The notes beneath the pieces are model-generated. The model made no database searches. It worked only from the letters and a program-made list of their open reading frames with translations, and was not told where the DNA came from. A stretch of DNA of 35,502 nucleotides, from contig JBBHKE010000473.1 of assembly GCA_037447655.1 (NCBI GenBank), forward strand, positions 207,587 through 243,088, written 5' to 3'. This stretch comes from Zygnema cylindricum (Eukaryota; Streptophyta; Zygnematophyceae; Zygnematales; Zygnemataceae). Position 1 is the stretch's first letter, and each line of letters starts with the position of its first letter. Both the position numbers and the translations under genes were made by a program. Positions 20,018 to 29,180 of the stretch are shown in pieces.

Positions 20018-20525
20018 TTGATGTTTTTTTATTTTTTTGTTTTTTTATGTCATGCAATGCTGAATGTGAAAAATGTCATTTCTACATGGTCTGTACTTTA
20101 TTTTTTTACAGTCGTATGCTGTCTGAGAGATAGAGAGAGAAGGCGGCCATGGCTGTCCCTCAAATAGTATCAGACAGACGGACTTTGACAAAAATTTGCG
20201 TTGGCCGGGTTTCGACCTAAATCAAAGACATTTCGCAGAAGCCTTTATATCAATTGTGCTTTACAAGTCAATGAAGAAACTCCGATACACACATGGAGTG
20301 TGATACATATTTAAATATTTAAAATCGTTAAGCGCTCATTTAACGGGAAACTAACAAATTGCGGTACATGTAAAAATTGTTTTTTTATACATGTACGGAA
20401 TATTACGGATGAAAATTCATTAACAATTTTAACGATTTTTACAAATCGTTCAATGCCTTCATTATGTAAAATTTGTCACGATTGAATCGTTCGCACTAAA
20501 CGGTTTAAACAAATATGGAATACAG

Positions 20526-20745
20526 TCATAAAGACATTATAAGAATAAATCACACTAAATTATTTTTTGACACGGCTCATTCTCACATGCTGAGGTAAAT
20601 AGCAGTACGGTAGCAACACTAATTTATTACGCTACATTCTTTAGACGACGGAGCACATAATTGATTCGCCAAAAGCTACAGTCAACTGGTTGAAATGGTT
20701 GACCGTTGACCGTTTGACCGTTGACCTTTAGAGCGCAATAATGTA
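20526..20745. repeat. Duplicated flank, copy 2
   Basis: Homologous to 11143-11371 (TCATAAAGACATT..., ATTCGCCAAAAGCTA, GTTGAAATGGTT). It begins immediately after the right hAT target duplication and ends at the TA before the MITE at 20746. It holds a short GACCGTT(G) repeat at 20699-20725. Confidence 0.75.
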
Positions 20746-21286
20746 CACCGCGAATCGTTATTCGTGTCAAAGTTTAAATAGTTTTGAAGAAAATTTACCG
20801 TAATTGATGCTAATTAAGAATTTGAAAATTTAAAAAAAAAGGTGTATTCTAATTTCGGCGTTTATGCTAATTTGGGAACAGAAAAAATGGAAAATTCGCT
20901 GTACGATTATATACATTAATATATGTAATTTGTACAAAATATTGGAAATCGTACGCCGTCGTGAATCTAAAATATCCGTACATGCTATACTAATTTACGT
21001 GTCAGACTCATCACGTTTTGTTTTAGCGCACGCTCTTATGCGTGCGCGTCTGATTTAATTCATTTTTTGTAAATTTTCACTTGAAAAGGTATAGTTATGT
21101 ACGGTCTGACATCGACCTTACACCACACTATTTTAACTTTAGTGTACTTTAAAGCTTTACGTTATTTTGTACTGTACCTTAATGAACGTCAAGGAAAAAT
21201 TAAAATCATGTATCCTGTTTGAGGAAAAAAATCAAAATTTTAAGAACCCAAATTAGTGACCTTGACACTAATAACGATTCGCGGTG
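20746..21286. mobile_element. TA-flanked MITE, copy 3 (541 bp)
   Basis: The left tip CACCGCGAATCGTTATTCGT and the inverted right tip CACCGCGAATCGTTATTAGT match at 19 of 20 positions. TA borders both ends (20744-20745 and 21287-21288). It is non-coding, with internal TTAAT(T)A and GCTAATT motifs shared with the other family members. Confidence 0.87.
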
Positions 21287-23325
21287 TACTGTAGTGCAAT
21301 TCGTTTGGGCACTTGCAAGGCAGTCGTCCCCATCGCGAAATGTCTAACGGAGACGGCGAAAGACAGTCTTCAACAAACTACGGGACGACCAAGAGAGTAC
21401 GTTAGGGAAAAACCTCCGTGTCGATGTCATAACGTGAGGGAATCTAGAACTGAGAAACGTGTGGCAAGCCCGCCACTCGAATTAGAATGATGAGCTCTAA
21501 TAACATTTGGCAATGTAGTGAAAATCACTATTTGTGGTGGCACGGGAGTGCAATATGCTCCTGTACTATGCCGTACATCGAAGGAGCCTTGCACTCTTGC
21601 AGGGATTTTTCATTTTTCACAAACCACAAACGATACGTGTTGTCGTTTTGGGTTGATGGTTTGAAATGCCACAAACAACAAATGGCCAGTAAAATAGTTT
21701 TGTATTTATTTATTTATGGTTCGAACGTGCATGTAAAAAAGACAAACGATATGTAATGTTTAGCGTATGATTTAATTTCGCATGCCATAAACGATAAACA
21801 ATTCGTACTGCTACGGTATGTTGTTTTTGGAAGATTAAGTTTCGTATGTGCGTACGCATGTTTGCGTGCGTATGTAATTATCTGATATGCTGCGGAGGTT
21901 CGAAAGGATTTGCGGATTGGGGAATTATATGTACGAGTAAAATTAATGGACTAATTCAGTGGCGCGAAATGCGTTGGGAAATGGACAGCTGATCGCTGAA
22001 ATGTACGAAATATTTAAGGTGTTCGCCGGTCGTACAGAACATAATGCGACAGGCGACATCTATGGAAAAAGGACGCCACTGCTACGTAGAATCAATTTTG
22101 GACGGACTTACTTTGAATCTGACCGGCGGAATTTATGGAGAGGTACGCAGTTTCGGTACGGACAGGATTTGGATAGCACAGTTTAATTTCGGCAGTGGTT
22201 TGAGCTAGACGTGGAAGGCGGACGGCGTCCGCCGATATTTTCAACGGATCGCATTGTTTGATGACGTGTTATCAAGTGGACCGTACTTTTGTGATGTCGG
22301 TTCACTACGTGGTATTGTCCACAAGTGACTAAGCAAGTTGTCATTTAGCGACCGGATTTTGCGGACGCGTCGGTGTAAATATTTGAAACAACATTGTCTT
22401 GTCTTATGTGTATTAATAATTTAGTATTGATTATGGAAGTTTTTATTTAGGTGGTCATTAATGGTTTCACCAGTTTAATTTGTGTGTATGTAGTGTCGTA
22501 TTTGCAGACAAGTGTACTCTATGATTGGTCGACTCTCAGGTGTACACTTACAGTTAGGATTATTTGTCGTAATATGTTCTCATGGTGTAATACTACTTAG
22601 TGGAAGTTACGTTGGTTATTTTGACATGTATCTATTCGTTGACAGCTCACAAGTGTATATATAGGAATGAGCTTTGTTAGGAATTGATCATCAATGCTTG
22701 TTAAAAAGTAGGGACCAAAGATGTAGTATTTTAGGGTTATCGATTAGGTCATGCATTTGAGTGATATATTTATTGATATACTTTTGTTTGTTTAATGTTT
22801 ATGTGAGATTACACTCTTTTGTTGTTATTTATATATGTTATTTATATGCTTGTTTGTTATGCATTGTTAATGCATTTGTCCTAAGGTTTGTTTATGTTGA
22901 TTATTCCATCAAACCTTAGTTGTTGTCATATGGTTTATTTATGTTGATTATTCCATGAAACCCTAGTTGTTGTTTAATGCATCTGTGTATGCATTTTGTT
23001 GCGTCTGTGTACAGATTGTTAATGCATCTGTGTATGCATTTTGTTGCGTCTGTGTACGCATTGGGAGGGTGCACATTTTAATATGATCGTTCATTGGCCT
23101 AGCTTTGCTTAACTTTTTGCATGATAGTTTGGGTGGCTTCTGCGGTCTATTTTAGACCAAAGAACAACACGGTACACTAGTTCTGTGCTTATGGTTTGAA
23201 ACTTTGAATGTGGGCAAGGGAAACCCTAAAAGGAAAACTTTATTGCAAGAGAGATTTCGTACCTTTTTCATAGCTACGATCTAAGGATAGTGCTTTGGTT
23301 TTTGGCCTGTGTACTAATTAGTATT
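21287..23325. other. About 2 kb with no recognisable gene
   Basis: AT-rich intergenic sequence. Frames such as 21487-21756 and 21959-22186 (+) carry no motif I recognise. The only clear structure is the pair of short tandem duplications near 22880-23060. GTACG-rich patches and TGTGTAC strings are common. No transposon termini could be paired. Confidence 0.5.
22881..23060. repeat. Two adjacent short tandem duplications
   Basis: First, a unit of about 46 bp containing TTTATGTTGATTATTCCAT flanked by CTAAGGTTT and AAACC(T/C)TAG is present twice (about 22881-22928 and 22929-22973). Second, a unit with a 45-bp period starting TTAATGCATCTGTGTATGC is present at 22974 and 23019. The first unit can fold on itself because its ends are inverted complements (CTAAGGTTT / AAACCTTAG). 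Confidence 0.75.
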
Positions 23326-23650
23326 GGGAATCGCTAATCGAAAAGATGATTTTTGTTGCGCCCAGATAGTTTTCATAAATTGTACATTTAAAGTACAGCT
23401 TCGTACAAGCTACGTACCTTTAAGTTCAGATTTGACGGTCAATCCGTTGAACAACTTTGACTGGCGAAATATTGTAACGGCGGTTAAAAAATTGTCACGC
23501 TTGCGAACATCGACCGTCATAAAAAAAAAAAAAAATTCACACGGCCAGCGCAAGTTTACTGTTACAAAACTGAGGTATCCACATATAAATAAAATAGCTT
23601 CGCACAGGTAGTTACTCACTTCACGTGAGCTCCATTGTGAAAGCACACAC
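23326..23650. repeat. Left arm of a 325-bp inverted repeat (foldback element)
   Basis: Its reverse complement aligns with 30391-30715 over the whole length with scattered mismatches. Examples: GGGAATCGCTAATCG against the inverted GGGAATTGCAAATCG at the tip, GTTCAGATTTGACG against its complement CGTCAAATCTGAAC, and CACTTCACGTGAG against CTCACGTGAAGTG near the inner end. Ends beginning GGG and ending CCC with long arms suggest a Mutator-like or foldback element. No 8-11 bp target duplication was found outside the arms. Confidence 0.8.
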
Positions 23651-24466
23651 CGACATTTGACTTAGCCGCAAAAATAGAATCTACTCGCGAACCGTTACGT
23701 TGAACTTGGACACAAATTAAAGGACGATGTAGGACATGTATAAACTTGCAGAAACGAAATAAACTTTGTATAAAATATAAAAGCGTACCTGTTGAAATTT
23801 ATAGATTTCTAGAGTATTTTCTAGGTTTAAATATGTTTTTATGAAAGGAAAAAGAAAAGGACGGACAGCCTGCCTCCACCTCCGCTCTCTAGCCCCCATA
23901 CTTGTTGTAGTCACTGAAGGAAAGAGAGAGAGGTTGATCCATGGCTGCCTTAGTTCAACAGACAGCTATTTTTAGTAGGTTACTAAAAATATACTTGACG
24001 GACCAGAGATTTGATCCCGGTACCTGCGGTTCGTCAAATCGACCGGTAGCGGTCAGCTTTATCCTAGTAGACTAGGACCAATGCTAAGTGCTATGGTATG
24101 TGATAGATATATATTTAGTTCGAAAGGATAAAGTTCATTTAACTAAAACTGTTTACGACGTACATATATACAGTTTTATAAAGTACGTCGTACGACGCTA
24201 ATTCAAAACGGATACCACGCATTTTATTTGTACATCGGAACAAATATCGCGCAAGTATTTATTCCGGCCAAGATTACGTTTCGCATATAATCCAACGGGG
24301 CACATCATCGCCGAAATCCCGGAGTGGTCACTTTGGCATTTAGTGACGTGGCATCACCTGGCGCCACGTGGGGAGACATCATTCGGTCGCGGGAATTACG
24401 AGGAACGTACGGATGAGTGGAAAGGATACACGCGTCCACTTATGGCTTGTCGTACAGAGGCCGTAC

Positions 24467-24494
24467 AGAAAGTACATCGGCAGTAGTACTTTCT
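24467..24494 (+). promoter_or_regulatory. Conserved hairpin in the 5' LTR promoter
   Basis: Inverted repeat AGAAAGTAC (24467-24475) and GTACTTTCT (24486-24494) around a 10-base loop with CGGCA. It is followed by a GATTGG box. The same arrangement is at 29859-29886 in the 3' LTR, near 12795-12825 in the decayed LTR and, inverted, near 31573-31610. Conservation between diverged LTRs suggests a functional promoter or RNA element. Confidence 0.6.
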
Positions 24495-24616
24495 AGTACT
24501 ATACAGTTTTGTGATTGGTTCGTACAGGCAGAAGATAGGAGCTGTGAGAGGGAATTAGGAAAAACTAGGACTTAGGAAAATTTAGGTAGATAGTCCTCTC
24601 TCTCTCAGAGAGTTTG

Positions 24617-24623
24617 TATAAAT
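24617..24623 (+). promoter_or_regulatory. TATA box of the copia LTR
   Basis: TATAAAT in the context GTTTGTATAAATTGG, about 125 bp downstream of the hairpin and about 200 bp before the LTR end, a suitable place for the U3/R boundary of the retrotransposon transcript. The 3' LTR has the same box at 30007-30013, where it could drive read-out transcription into the flank. Confidence 0.6.
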
Positions 24624-24817
24624 TGGCATCTTTGCCACCCTATAACTTATCGCCTGGTTGGCCGTTTTCAGTGATTCCTTTTTCTACGGACTCAGGGGAG
24701 TCTAGGCTACACAGGGGTGCAGTCAAATTGTCAGTTTGCCTTCTTGGGCAGCAGTGGTTGTGGCTTAAAGTGGGTTAGTTAAATACTATCTAGAGGCTTC
24801 CTGTATTCTGTGGTCCA

Positions 24818-27800
24818 ATGGAGGACACAGAATTGCAGGTTATGGGCCCACCCTCTAGGGTGCCCACCTTCAATGGATCTGGGTTCATCTATTGGGAAGC
24901 CATGATGATGGGAGCTTTGTGTGAAAAACGATACTGGGGTATCGTCAGTGGACAAGTGAAACGTCCACCTTCAGGAACTCCACCAGGATTTGGGGGAGTA
25001 AGGTTTCCTGCAACAACGGCTGCCTCGGCGGAGGAGGCAGATGATGGGGACAGCAGTGTGTCCGAAAAGGGGAAAGGGAAGGAGATACCCCTTACTCCTA
25101 TTGCCACAGTATCGGGAGCGGCAATCGTGACGACCGTGGAGAACGATACTCAAATGTGGGAGGATGTAAACATGGCTGCCAAGAACTTCATTCTGAGGCA
25201 CCTCACTCAAGGTTTGGCCACTCCTCATCTTCACATTTACAAGGCCGAGGAGTTGTGGGTGAGTTTGGTGGAAATTTATAGAGCTGGAACTATTCAGGAG
25301 CTCCAGTTGGCTGAGCAAAAGCTATTGAGTTACACTTACAAAGGAGGAAAGATGTTAGATTACTGTAATGATCTTTCTTGTTTGTATACAGAAATGGAAA
25401 GTGCCGGGTGGATAGGTACAATGAAAATGAAAGTTAACACCCTTATCATGAAATTACCAAATGAGTTCGAAAACTTAGTGTACCGAGTACAGGGAATGCC
25501 TGATAGTTCATGGAAATGGAACACAGTAGTCAGGATGATACTTGTGCAGGAAAACACAATGGAGATTAGGAGAGGAGGAAAGAGCATTCAAGCTCTAGCA
25601 GTAGGAGGGGACCGATGGGGAAAGGACCCGAAGAAACCTTATGGAGGGGAAAAAGATCATTCAGGGGGACAAAGGCCCCCAAAGGGTCTTTGTCATTTTT
25701 GCAAAAAACCGGGGCACTTTATTGCAGATTGTGTCAAGCTATCACAGTTGAGGCTCCAAGAGAACCGTGGAGGGGGTTCTTCCGGAGGGAAGAAAAAGGC
25801 ACTTGTGGTTACAAAGGTGTCAGGAGAAACCGAGGATGAGTCCTCTGAGGAGGATGGGGAGCTTCTTCTTGACGAGAGTTTGGAGGAGAAGGAGATTCCT
25901 CGGAGGCAGAAGTGTGCCCTTGGAGCCATCCGGGAAGCTCCACAGGAAGGATGGATCATCGACTCAGGTGCATCCATGCATATGTGTCGTGATAAAGAAC
26001 TCTTCACTAAGTTAAGAAAGATTCCTACTGTAGAGATAGAGTATGGGGATGGGAGAGTGGTTACTACAGATCTAGTGGGATCAGTAGATCTGAAAGTCTT
26101 AGTGGAGGGTAAGACTTCTATACTTACATTCTCAGATGTACTTTACATTCCACAGCTGAGTAAAAACCTTGTCTCTACGTCTGTGTTAGATGACAAAGAG
26201 TTTGATACCTTCACCAGAAAGGGAGTCTTTACAGCTAAGTATGGGGATGAAGTTTACTTCACAGCAGATAAGGGTAGCCAAGGAATGTTTAGGCTTAACT
26301 TGAGTAATGAAAAGAAGAATTCTTACTATGTTGGTGTTCCTAAGGTGATGATTTGGCATAAGCGGTTGGGGCATGTAAATTTTGATAGGTTAAGGGAAAT
26401 GAAAAAACTTGGGGTAGTAGATGGCATTGAGTTTGGGGATAATGAAATGATGAATGATTGTAGTGGTTGTGCTCAAGGTAAGGCTCACAGACTTCCCTTT
26501 CCCAAAGCCGCCACATATAGAGGTGAGAAAGTATTAGATTTAGTCCACACAGATATTTGGGGGCCTGCAAAAGTACCTTCGGTTGGAGGAAAGAGGTTTA
26601 TGATGACAATAACTGATGACTGGTCTAGATACTCTAGAGTCTACTTTCTGAAAACAAAGTCTGAAGCATCAACTTACTTCAAAGAATATAAAGCTTGGAG
26701 TGAGAAGTTGCATGAAACCCCCATTAAAAGGATAAGGAGTGATAATGGGGGGGAATATACCTCTAACGAGTTTGAGGAATATTTGAGAGATGAGGGAGTG
26801 GAGCACCAGAAAACTGTACCATATAACCCAGAACAAAATGGGGTAGCTGAGAGGTTGAATAGAACACTAGGAGATAGTGCATGTAGTATGTTGGCAGACA
26901 AGAAAATAGGAAAGAGATTTTGGGCAGAGGCAATGAACTGTGCCAACTATATTAAAAATAGAGTCCTTACCTCAGCTGTAAAGGGAGTGACACCTTATGA
27001 GAGATGGGTTGGAAGGAAACCTGATATCTCACACCTTAAAGTATTTGGTAGCCAAGTTTACAGTCTTGACACGGATAGGAAAAACTGGAAACTAGATGCT
27101 AAGGGAAAACCTGGATACTTTGTGGGATATGATGAGGATGTTAAGGGATATAGAGACTATGACTTAGCAAAGAAAGATATCATTCTGGTCAAACACTTAG
27201 TTGTCATGGATGAAGGGAAGTCATTTGACCCCTTCAAATATACAAAGAAGATAAGGATCAGATTTGAGTCCGAAAGTGAGGAGAACTCAGTCGTTCCCGA
27301 AAAAGACATGAGTGAAATTGTGATTACAGATTCAGGGGAGATCGAAGATACAGGAGACTCACCGGAAACCTCACATACTCCTATGGACTTCGAGGAGATG
27401 GAAGAAGCGGGACAAGATACGGTTTTTATGGACAGGGGAGCCGATGAGACAGTGAGAAGAAATCCAAGACTTCCATCCATTCCAGCTTCGGAGTTTGAGG
27501 GAGGAAGGAGGAGTAGCAAAAGGATACAGGAAAAACAAGCTGCCCATAAGGTAACTAAGCTATCTCACCCAGATGAGCCTCAGTCTTACTTAGAGGCAGT
27601 GAATAGTCCAGAGAAAGAAAGATGGATTAGAGCCATAAATGATGAGATGGCTTCTATCATGGAAGCAAATACTTGGGAACTAGCGGATTGCCCTCCAGAC
27701 AGAAAACCTATTGGATGTAAATGGGTATTTAAACTAAAACTGAACCCAGATAATACAATTGAGAGGTATAAGGCTCGATTGGTAGCAAAGGGGTTCACCC

Positions 27801-29167
27801 AAAAAGAGGGGATTGACTATGAGGAGACCTTTGCTCCAGTTGTTCGGTTCCCATCGGTAAGGATTCTCCTCAGTCTGGCCGCAGCGGAAGACATGGAAAT
27901 TCACCAGATGGATATTAAGACTGCTTTTCTTAATGGTGAGTTAGAGGAAGAAATTTTTATGAGGCAACCCGAGGGGTTTGTGGAAGAAGGAGAAGAGAGC
28001 AAAGTGTGCAGGCTCATAAAGTCCTTATATGGACTGAAACAGGCTCCCCGACAGTGGAATAAGAAACTAGATGAGTTTCTCACCGATCTGGGATACATCC
28101 GGATCTGCTCTGACCATTCTATCTATATGTTTGAAGATGAGAATGGTGTCATTTTTATTGCAATTTATGTGGATGATCTGCTTGTGTTAAGTAAGTCTTT
28201 AGATAATATCAATAGGCTAAAGAAAGATCTTAGGGGCAGATTTGATATGAAGGATTTAGGGGAGGCAAAATATATTTTGGGGATCCAAATGGAAAGAGAT
28301 AGAGGGAAGAAGATTATCAGACTTACTCAGAAAGAAGCAATAGGTAATATGCTTGAGAAATTCCAGATGGAAAATGCTAACAGTTGTACCACTCCCATGG
28401 ACTTGAAAAAAGTAAGTGATGGGAGTGTAGAAGGAGGAGTGATGATCTTAGACGATCAGATGAGTCTAGAGGAGAGAGAGTTCATGAAGTCTATTCCTTA
28501 TAGACAGATCGTAGGAAGCTTAATCTATTTTATGAACTGTACCAGGCCGGACATAGCGGCAACAGTTGGAGTACTCAGTAGGAGTCTTAATGATCCTAGA
28601 AAGAGAGATTGGGAGGCAGCCAAGAGAGTCATGAGATATCTGGTGGGAACTAGAGAGTTATGGTTGCATTTGGGAGGGGAGCATACTGATATCACCACTT
28701 GGAGTGACGCCAGTTATGGGGATGCACCTATGAGAAGATGCACTTCTGGATATGTTTTGTATGTGGGGGAAGGTGCTTGCTGTTGGAGCAGTAAGCAACA
28801 AAAGGTGGTTGCTCAGTCTACTATGGAGGCTGAGTATATGGCGTCGTGTTCTGCTGTAAAAGAACTAATGTGGGTGAAATCATTGTTACAAGAACTGGGA
28901 TTTATGAAGGAGGGAGTGCATGAAATCTTTTGCGATAACCAAGCTGCAATTGCAATTGCAGCCAATCCAAAACACCATTTCAAAGCAAAACATATGGACA
29001 TAAGATTAAGCTTCGTAAGAGAAAAAGTTGAAAATAAAATTCTAAATCTTGTGTATAGACCTGATGAAGAAATGGTGGCTGACATGATGACCAAACCTGT
29101 GCCCTCTCCTAAACTAAAATATTGTCGGGAAAAATGCGGGTTGAAAGAAAAATTAAAATTAGACTAG
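24818..29167 (+). CDS. Copia gag-pol polyprotein, intact (1449 aa)
   Basis: A single ORF without stops or frameshifts. The Gag part contains a zinc knuckle C292-x2-C295-x4-H300-x4-C305 for RNA packaging. The aspartic protease motif DSG is at 382-384 (IIDSGASMHMC). The GAG-pre-integrase H..C..C segment starts near 512 (WHKRLGHVNF). The integrase catalytic triad is D579, D642, E678 with the expected 35-residue spacing. Reverse transcriptase runs from about 960 to 1180, with WVFKLK, RLVAKGFTQ, QMDIKTAFLNG and the catalytic YVDD at 1117-1120. RNase H has D1297, E1337 and D1373 (SDASYGD, MEAEY, CDNQAA) and the terminal DMMTKP. All catalytic residues are present. The ATG at 24818 abuts the LTR end and overlaps the likely primer binding site; the decayed relative has TTG there, so Met9 (24842) is an alternative start. 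Length is typical for plant copia. Confidence 0.95.
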   Translation: MEDTELQVMGPPSRVPTFNGSGFIYWEAMMMGALCEKRYWGIVSGQVKRPPSGTPPGFGGVRFPATTAASAEEADDGDSSVSEKGKGKEIPLTPIATVSGAAIVTTVENDTQMWEDVNMAAKNFILRHLTQGLATPHLHIYKAEELWVSLVEIYRAGTIQELQLAEQKLLSYTYKGGKMLDYCNDLSCLYTEMESAGWIGTMKMKVNTLIMKLPNEFENLVYRVQGMPDSSWKWNTVVRMILVQENTMEIRRGGKSIQALAVGGDRWGKDPKKPYGGEKDHSGGQRPPKGLCHFCKKPGHFIADCVKLSQLRLQENRGGGSSGGKKKALVVTKVSGETEDESSEEDGELLLDESLEEKEIPRRQKCALGAIREAPQEGWIIDSGASMHMCRDKELFTKLRKIPTVEIEYGDGRVVTTDLVGSVDLKVLVEGKTSILTFSDVLYIPQLSKNLVSTSVLDDKEFDTFTRKGVFTAKYGDEVYFTADKGSQGMFRLNLSNEKKNSYYVGVPKVMIWHKRLGHVNFDRLREMKKLGVVDGIEFGDNEMMNDCSGCAQGKAHRLPFPKAATYRGEKVLDLVHTDIWGPAKVPSVGGKRFMMTITDDWSRYSRVYFLKTKSEASTYFKEYKAWSEKLHETPIKRIRSDNGGEYTSNEFEEYLRDEGVEHQKTVPYNPEQNGVAERLNRTLGDSACSMLADKKIGKRFWAEAMNCANYIKNRVLTSAVKGVTPYERWVGRKPDISHLKVFGSQVYSLDTDRKNWKLDAKGKPGYFVGYDEDVKGYRDYDLAKKDIILVKHLVVMDEGKSFDPFKYTKKIRIRFESESEENSVVPEKDMSEIVITDSGEIEDTGDSPETSHTPMDFEEMEEAGQDTVFMDRGADETVRRNPRLPSIPASEFEGGRRSSKRIQEKQAAHKVTKLSHPDEPQSYLEAVNSPEKERWIRAINDEMASIMEANTWELADCPPDRKPIGCKWVFKLKLNPDNTIERYKARLVAKGFTQKEGIDYEETFAPVVRFPSVRILLSLAAAEDMEIHQMDIKTAFLNGELEEEIFMRQPEGFVEEGEESKVCRLIKSLYGLKQAPRQWNKKLDEFLTDLGYIRICSDHSIYMFEDENGVIFIAIYVDDLLVLSKSLDNINRLKKDLRGRFDMKDLGEAKYILGIQMERDRGKKIIRLTQKEAIGNMLEKFQMENANSCTTPMDLKKVSDGSVEGGVMILDDQMSLEEREFMKSIPYRQIVGSLIYFMNCTRPDIAATVGVLSRSLNDPRKRDWEAAKRVMRYLVGTRELWLHLGGEHTDITTWSDASYGDAPMRRCTSGYVLYVGEGACCWSSKQQKVVAQSTMEAEYMASCSAVKELMWVKSLLQELGFMKEGVHEIFCDNQAAIAIAANPKHHFKAKHMDIRLSFVREKVENKILNLVYRPDEEMVADMMTKPVPSPKLKYCREKCGLKEKLKLD

Positions 29168-29180
29168 AAAATAAGGGGAG
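29168..29180 (+). other. Polypurine tract of copia element
   Basis: The purine run AAAATAAGGGGAG lies between the gag-pol stop and the first base of the 3' LTR. It is the standard primer for plus-strand DNA synthesis, and its position fixes the 3' LTR start at TGTTGAAA (29181). Confidence 0.8.

Larger units (their letters stand above)
17296..20517 (+). mobile_element. hAT transposon copy 2 (3222 bp, both ends present)
   Basis: The left tip CGTTGTTGTTCAAATCG follows AAATAAAG (17288-17295). The right tip, ending AAACAAATATG, is followed by GAATACAG (20518-20525). These are decayed versions of one 8-bp duplication; GAATAAAG occurs at the equivalent place in copy 1. The right terminal region repeats the pattern seen in the small elements (TCAATGC..., TTTGTCACGATTGAATCGTTCGC). 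The element encodes a degenerate hAT transposase (17781-19805) and is the reference copy for the deletions in 8803-11142. Confidence 0.8.
23790..24817 (+). repeat. 5' LTR of intact copia element
   Basis: It begins TGTTGAAATTTATAG and ends ...TGTGGTCCA (TG...CA), 1028 bp. By eye it differs from the 3' LTR at about ten single bases plus two short indels, roughly 99% identity, meaning recent insertion. It carries the likely promoter: a hairpin AGAAAGTAC/GTACTTTCT (24467-24494), a GATTGG (inverted CCAAT) box close by, and TATAAAT at 24617. Clean 5-bp target duplications are not seen; GCGTA occurs 2 bp outside this LTR (23783-23787) and 6 bp outside the other (30214-30218). Confidence 0.9.

Noticed and set aside
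20168-20260. tRNA-like string GGCCGGGTTTCGACC
   Set aside because: No cloverleaf arms or A box could be built around it.
24889-29094. Numerous minus-strand frames of 60-120 codons opposite the copia ORF
   Set aside because: Shadows of a long coding region; none has recognisable domains.
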